A stretch of DNA of 64,000 nucleotides from NCBI GenBank assembly GCA_015680685.1, contig MNCI01025485.1, forward strand, positions 68,897 through 132,896, given 5' to 3'. This stretch comes from Gnetum montanum (Eukaryota > Streptophyta > Gnetopsida > Gnetales > Gnetaceae). Numbering within the stretch: the stretch's first letter is position 1; each line of letters begins with the position of its first letter. Under the pieces are notes generated by a model. The model was not told the origin of the DNA. It did no database searches and saw only the letters and a list, made by a program, of their open reading frames with translations. A program made the translations under genes and the position numbers. This document shows, in pieces, positions 57,941 through 64,000 of the stretch.

Positions 57941-58029
57941 TTGTAACTTATCCATAACTCTCAAGATGAACCTATGAATAAACTATAATCTACCTTGAAA
58001 ACCATGTGACTCCTTAAGGTTACTAGGTG

Positions 58030-58850
58030 CTGATAGGTTGGTTATGATTTTGACTTTGTCTAGATTGACATGTATCCTACGTCAAAGACTATGAAGCCAA
58101 GCATCTTTCTAGTTTTGACACCATAGATACACTTATTAATGTTTAATCGAAGTTCATACTTAAAGGAATGTTTGAGGACTAAATCCAAGTCTTATGCATG
58201 GTCAATAGCCATATTTGAATTTATAGCAATATTTTTAGCATAGTCATCAAGTAGACCTAGCATGTAATCACTAAAGATGTAGGTCATAGCTCTTTAGTAT
58301 GTTCAACCTGCATTCTTTAGACCAAAAGGCATCATGATATAGTAAAATGTTCTCCAAGGGGTCATAAAGGTTGTGTAGAGTTAATGCTCTAGGTTTATCC
58401 TAACTTGGTTGTATCCCACAAACCCATCCATGAAGGATAGCAAGGCATGACTAATAGTTGTATTGATAAGTTCATCAATACTAAACAAGGGAAAGTCATC
58501 TCTAATGGTTGCTTTATTGAGGTTACATAAATCAATACATATGAGAATACTCCTGTTCTTCTTGGAGACTACCACTATGTTGGATACCTAGTCTATGTAA
58601 TTGACAACTTAACTAAAACCTAATTGGTATAGCTTCTTAATTTCATCATGAACTACTAAGGCTAAATCTAGCTTGATCTTACAAACCTTTTATTTGATAG
58701 GCTTGATGCTAGTGTCAAATATGATGTTATGTTGAACCAATAGTGGATCAAGTCCAAGCATGTCCTCATAGGACCATGCAAAGGCTTTAATGTTATCCTG
58801 CAAGGCTTTGGTGATAACTTGGACAAGTTAAGGTTCAAGTGAGAAACTTA
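58030..58850 (-). pseudogene. Element J: Ty3/gypsy reverse transcriptase fragment
   Basis: On the minus strand: FAWSYEDMLGLDPLLVQHNI near 58715-58790, then VVSKKNRSILICIDLCNLNK and DDFPLFSIDELINTTISHAL and LLSFMDGFVGYNQVRINLEH in the open frame 58575-58381. MMPFGLKNAG follows near 58320, and the catalytic region GLLDDYAKNIAINSNM near 58200-58260. This is the Tat/Ogre style of RT. No gag, protease or integrase was recognised around it, so it is a fragment. Confidence 0.78.
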
Positions 58851-59479
58851 GCTTTAGGGTTTTCTCCTCACCATTCTGAGTTGTGTTGGGATCTTCCACT
58901 AATGAATCCTGTATGGTATCTCTGACTTCTAGATCTAGAGTTTTGACTATGTAGTTGGGCCATTTCAAGGTTTTCTTGATCGAGACTATGCATTGTAGGA
59001 AGCTTCTAGGCTTAAGGTTTAGGCATTCATAGTCAATTGGTTAAGAAATATACCAAAGGATCCATTTAGATTCAAGGGCAAGTCAAATTTTTGTCACATC
59101 TGCATGGTTTAGTCTTGCATGTTAAAGGAAACATATTACATAACATCTATATGGTATATTAGTTAAACAAGAACAAAATAATATAAAATAAGATAATAAA
59201 TTATATGATATTTTCATTTTGGTCACTATATTGGTAAAAAAAAATTAATGAGAAGGCCATGAATGCATAAAATATTATATTTTAATGTCAAAAATGTTAT
59301 GCTGACAGTGTATCCCCCCATGGTTAGTGTTTTTGTCAAGTATTGACAACATATTGGGCATATCTCCATGGTTTGACAGCATATTGACAACATATCTCCA
59401 TTTTGACAGTGTATTAACATGTCTCTATTGACAGCGTATTGGTAGTTTTAGGATAGGATTTACATAATCCCAGCCTATC

Positions 59480-61250
59480 TCCCTAACAACATTTTTGAAC
59501 TAGTGGTGTGGGATTCACAAGTAGTGTTTTCCATATGAGATTAGTGTGTTCTTGAATTTACATAGGAATTTACACAAAAGCAACATTTTTGGACTTGGCT
59601 TGATATTTCACATGGTATTCTTTGAACTTTGTAGCATTTTTATCTAGGATTGATATTTTCTCAATTTTTAGGGCAGCATTGACAACAACAAAGGTAGGGA
59701 AAAAGCTGAATAGTATTTTGTGGTAGCATAGGGCAAAGAAAGAAGTAGTATTTTTTGCACACAGGCTAAGGAAGGCAACATTTTATGGAATTTATGCTAT
59801 AGTAGCATAAATCCTAACATTGTTAGGTAGTGGAAAGGTACATATTTGGATTTTTACATGAGAATTTACATTCCATTAGCGTAAATCCCTGTTTCCAAGT
59901 AATTTAACCAAAAATAATTCAGGATTTATTACCATTGCATTTTTCCTTCTTTGAGTGTAGGTTTCTTGTTAAAAGTGGAAATCGATAGATACAAGTTGAC
60001 TACGATGGTTGGAAGAAATGCATCAATGAGAAAGCACGTAGCCATGGAAGAAGTAGACAAGATTGTACAACTGAGGTTGCCTAATTCCTCTATAGGAGAG
60101 ACATTGATAACTATAGTTCCTAGTTACTACATTTTCCCAACATTTTTCTCTTGTTTCAGCTAGTGAGACCCTAGAATTTTTCAAATTTCTAGCTTTTTTT
60201 ATCAACATTTTTGTATTTCATCCATAACAGGTCAACGTTTTGGGTTTTTTTTGGCAACATAGTGGCAACATTTAGGTTTTCCCTACATTTGTTAGCTTTT
60301 TGGATTTTCTCTAGCCATGTATGCTAGTGTTTTTGTTATTTTTCCTATGAATACAACATTTTCAGGTAGCATTTTTATAATTTCCCTATCCTAAAGTCAA
60401 CAGTTTTATCCCTCTACTCTGGAGAGGTAGCATGGTAGGGTTTTCATGATTAGAATGAAATGTTTTTGGGATCCATGCCTAGATGGTAGAAGATTATGAT
60501 TTTTTGTTGGTTCGAGAATTAACATTTTTCATTTTTCTTTCCTAGATAGGCAACATTTTTTACCTTTTCTTGCCCAAGGACAATGAGTTTTTTCTTCATG
60601 CCTATTTAGTAGCATTATTGACAGTTTTAGTCCATGGAAGGTAGCATGACTAGGGTTTTGTGCTTGTAAAGGTACTATTTTTGGCTTCTCTAGCCTAAGA
60701 AGGCAACATTTTTTACTTTTCCTAGTTGAGAAGGAAACATTTTTGGTTTTCCTTTACTAAAAAGATAACATTAATGAGATTTTTTCCTTGTGAAGGTAGC
60801 ATTTTTATATTTTTTTCATTCTTGGGACCAATATTTTTGCTTCCTTATCCCAAGATAGGCAACATTTTTGTACTTCCCATCTTGGGAGAGCAGCATTTTT
60901 CATGTTTTGTGGATTTTTTTGAGGAGGAGAAGGGCAATGTATTTGTTTCTCAACCTTGGAAACCTCTATGTTTTATGTTTTAGTCATAGAAGAGGTAGCA
61001 TATTTTTTTCCCAGCCTAGGAAACCTTAGGGTTTTTATGTTTTAGGGATAAAAGAGGCAACATATTTGTTTCCTAGCCTAGGAAATCCTAGTGTTTTCAC
61101 ATCCCATCCCTCATAGGCTTAGTGTTTTTGATTTTCCAAGGTGGAAGAAGTAACATATTCATTCCCTGGTTTGGGGAACCTCAACATTTTGTAGATCTTC
61201 TAGCTTAAAAGCTAGCATTTTTGTAATTCTTAATCTCAATAGGCCCCAAC
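59480..61250. repeat. Diverged tandem array with GGCAACATTTTT motif
   Basis: More than a dozen spaced copies of (A)GG(C/T)A(A/G)CATTTTT occur, several followed by a TTTTCCTAGCCTAAG-like spacer (for example near 60380, 60550, 60700, 60735, 60855, 60890). Unit length is irregular, about 35-60 bases. The upstream part 59300-59450 has a related TTGACAGCATATTGACAACA repeat. No coding potential is convincing. Confidence 0.65.
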
Positions 61251-61552
61251 ATTTTATTCTTGGCTGCATGTTTTCTCTAAGGTCTAGTATTTAAAGGCTT
61301 CTAAGATTCTCAGTAACTCTGTTTCAAAATGGCTAGTTTATTTAGGCTTTGTTCATAATGTTTTCATTTTTTGGCCAAGTGTGATTCAAGTTGTATTCAT
61401 AAGTTTAACATCACTGCATTTATGTTCCCTTCTATAACATTGTTAATTTTATGTTATTTTATGTTTTTACTTTTATTGTTATATATTTTTATATTTTTTT
61501 CACATTCATGTTTTAATGGTCAAATTGTTTGTTCACTTTCTTGCATGCTAGT

Positions 61553-62481
61553 TGATGAGCATCAAAGTGTTGCATCAATGGGCCCCTATTGATGTAGCCT
61601 CATTAACAGGGCCCCATTTATGTGGTGTTGCCTCAGCGACATAGTGTTTGCTATGTCTTCAAGGCCTTGTTGATGCAATCCTATATAAAAAACTATAAAT
61701 ATGAGCTCCCAACTTTGTTTATGGGCATTCAAGTCATAGTAGTAGCAGAGCTCTTGTATTTTGTCCATTTGAAAGTTAGAATATTTCTCTGAGTGCCCAA
61801 AATAAAAGTTAGAATGTGTACAGATCTTTATTCAAGCACTCTTGTACCTGAACCACACTAGTGTGTATAGTAATAAAGACAAGCCTTTTGATCAAAGCTT
61901 GCAACACTTAGAATAAATTAATAATTTATTTATGCATGCATTGTTTTCATTAAACATGCAATTAATTAAGTTAAATTAGACTTTCAACGATCAGTTAATT
62001 GTTTAAGCTAAATAGATTAAATACATCAGTACAAACACTTCAAGCATAAACACATACTCACTTGGTAATCCTAGTAATGTTATTGCTTGGTGCACCCAGT
62101 AGTGTAGTGCTTGGTAACCCATTAGTGAACACGTGGATTCAGGATGTGTATAAAATGTGGGACCAGATGCTTATGTTAGAACTAGTTAGAGGCTAGTTAA
62201 GTAGTTAAATTAGATTAGCTATTATACCACTTCATCTCTTTACTTTAAGTACCAAAATCATAAAATATAAAATGACAAAAATCATATGCCTCAATTACAC
62301 TTAAACCATACCCTTAAGTTGCACAAGTGTAGTTGGGAAGACAACAAACGTTCCCAACATAAAGTTTACCTTGTAGAAAACTAGTGTACCAAAAACTATA
62401 GAGTCCACAAAATTTGACCAATTGTGCATGAATGCTTTATGATTCGTATTTTTGGACAAAGGGGTACCTAGCGACTCATCA
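61553..62481 (+). repeat. 5' LTR of element E (929 bp)
   Basis: It begins TGATGAGCATCAAAG and ends GCGACTCATCA. U3 has CAATGGGCCCC/GGGCCCC text; TATA-like ACTATAAATATGAG lies near 61690 and TAATAAAGACAAGC near 61870. Three TTGGTRMWCCMRTTAGTG-type repeats lie near 62063-62115. Confidence 0.87.
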
Positions 62482-62482
62482 A

Positions 62483-62499
62483 TGACACCATTTCCACAA
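62483..62499 (+). other. Primer-binding site of element E (tRNA-Asp, strongly decayed)
   Basis: TGACACCATTTCCACAA lies one base after the LTR at the position of the tRNA-Asp site of its relatives. Most differences are transitions. Confidence 0.65.
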
Positions 62500-62631
62500 A
62501 CTCTTTTTGTTGAAATGTGTGCTATCTAGGATTAGTAAACATTAATAATATCATTGAATGAACCCCAAGGTTGACATCATTCTTAAATTATATAATTAAA
62601 AAGGCACATTGATATTTTATTTGTTTTCAAA

Positions 62632-64000
62632 ATGTATTCTTCTCACAGGCATGAAGATATCAAACCACTAGTCCCACAATAGTGCAAGATGGTATATAAT
62701 CATCAAAATGAGTATGTACCTAACTTTACCTTCATCTTGCATCAGGATGAACAACTATGGTGGTGAGACATGGNAACACTCAAGACTACCATCCCACTAA
62801 AACACAATGTAGGAGAGATCGACACCAAGAAAAGCATCATGAGATTGTGAAGGAAAAACAGTTCACCAATTCCTTGTTCCTATTAAACCAAAGCAAAAAT
62901 GAGGATCCTCCCTTTGGGGGTTCTTAACATGAAGATTCTCCACCCTTGTTATTGGTGATGAGGGTGTGGCCCTAAACCTACGGTCACTATTAGCAAACCA
63001 GGTTCAAGAAAAAGTGGCAGTCAAGGTAAGGACTTAGGCAAGCATCATGACGATAAGGAATCTAAGGATCATAGTCATGATGAGTGAAGAGATGGTGGTG
63101 GATACTACGGTTGTGGTGGTGGTCCACCTTCATCTTCATCCTCTTCATTCAATTCCAAACATGCCTCTTCCTCTTTTGGTTCTAATAGAAGCCATGGAAG
63201 AAATAATTGTGAAGAGGGTAATCAACAAGAAAAAAATGATCATAGAGCTCATCAAGAAGAAAGGGATGGTAAAAACCATCATTAGCATCATCGACACAAT
63301 GATGCTGATGAACCTTTGTTGGCAACTTGAAGCATGGTTAACATTGTAGAACCAGTTAAGATCCTAACTAAGCATATAAAAGATAGTCAGATTAAGCACT
63401 TAGACATGAAAAATATCCCATGATTTGAGGGGGATATAACTCTGATCCATAAAACCATCTTCAAGACTTTCACAATTCTTGCACCTTACAAAACATTGAA
63501 AATGATTGGCAAAAACTCAAACTCTTTCCTAGGACACTCATCAAGGAAACAAAAAGCTAGTACTAGTCCTTGGAGTTAGAATCTATCTATTAATGGAGTA
63601 TAATGCTTAAGCTATTTAATGTTGAATACCAGATGTACTCTAGAGTATCCAATTTGAGAAGGCAAATTAAAGGCTAAAAATAAGAAACACATGAATCCTT
63701 GGATGCCACCATGGGTAGATACTATTCTCTCTTACATCAATGTTTTGGCCATGATTATCCTCAAATGAAACAACTTTGCCACATCATAGATGGGCTTACA
63801 AGAGAAACTAGAAGAACTCAAGGGAGATTGTCTAAACTAAGAGTTCATCAAATATAAAGGTTGATAGAGTAGGTTGTAAAAGATGAAGGTGGGTTATGAA
63901 AAGGGAAAGTGTAGAAGAGTATAATAGGGATCCTTCCATAAGGAAAAGGGAGGTCTAATTTTGTGATGAGGAGGAGTCATCACTCAACAAGGTGGTGAAT
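62632..64000 (+). pseudogene. gag of element E (pseudogene, with contig join)
   Basis: It starts MYSSHRHEDI, close to the start of D. EYVPNFTFILHQDEQLWW follows near 62708. The N at 62774 replaces the part that in C and A encodes GNI.LP..QSVPNMLL, so bases are missing there. The Retrotrans_gag core (NDWQKLKLFPRTLIKETKS-like text) is near 63490-63560, then MLKLFNVEYQMYSRVSNLRR near 63600-63660. The His/Ser-rich middle is around 63030-63300. Stops and shifts throughout; the C-terminal end is outside the window. Confidence 0.75.

Larger units (their letters stand above)
61553..64000 (+). mobile_element. Element E: Athila-like retrotransposon, runs off right edge
   Basis: A 5' LTR, decayed primer-binding site and broken gag are present. 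Its LTR is of the same subfamily as that of D. Since D carries pol, E may do so as well beyond the window. Confidence 0.85.

Noticed and set aside
59480-61250. CRISPR array or coding repeats
   Set aside because: Unit length and spacing vary, units diverge, and no frame stays open.

Overview
This is a gene-poor, AT-rich stretch of a plant nuclear genome, almost certainly from a large, repeat-laden one. No intact host gene, rRNA or tRNA was recognised. Nearly everything recognisable is a decayed LTR retrotransposon: Ty3/gypsy of the Athila-like, chromovirus-like and Tat/Ogre-like types, and Ty1/copia of the UBN2-gag type. They are nested in one another and full of stop codons and frameshifts. 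Many changes look like C-to-T/G-to-A transitions, as expected of old methylated DNA. The species cannot be named; a big-genome seed plant such as a gymnosperm is plausible but unproven.

Layout. 1-8773 (minus): pol-bearing Athila-like element D, running off the left edge, inserted next to or into chromovirus-like element F (8774-13614, minus). The reverse transcriptase of F is interrupted by a 496-bp solo LTR (10502-10997) with target duplication ACATG. 13.6-20.0 kb: LTR-like debris, motif arrays and a (GA)n tract. 20014-25192: non-autonomous Athila-like element A (gag-protease only). 25.2-32.6 kb: unassigned DNA plus copia gag-protease remnant I. 32586-34316: element C, whose LTR is strikingly CpG-rich, cut by a 249-base gap. 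34566-36534: a near-perfect inverted duplication around a single N, probably a scaffolding error. 36644-43595: element B, complete with both LTRs and target duplication GCTAT, again gag-protease only. About 43.6-56.0 kb: Tat-like element G, its gag region split by the 6.3-kb copia-type gag-only element H (45506-51823, minus, duplication GTATT). 58.0-58.9 kb: Ty3/gypsy RT fragment J (minus). 59.5-61.3 kb: diverged tandem repeats. 61553-64000: Athila-like element E, running off the right edge.

How the parts relate. A, B, C, D and E share LTR ends TGATGAG...CTCATCA (the outer end of D and A is altered or lost), a primer-binding site complementary to plant tRNA-Asp, the same gag start and a conserved hairpin after the coding region. 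D carries protease, RT, RNase H and integrase. A and B have lost RT-RNase H-integrase at the same breakpoint, which suggests one founding deletion followed by amplification with enzymes supplied in trans. G has a second, archaeal-type RNase H between protease and RT. These two points, and the palindrome array in the LTR of C, are the most unusual biology seen. Single-N positions look like contig joins and explain several oddities.
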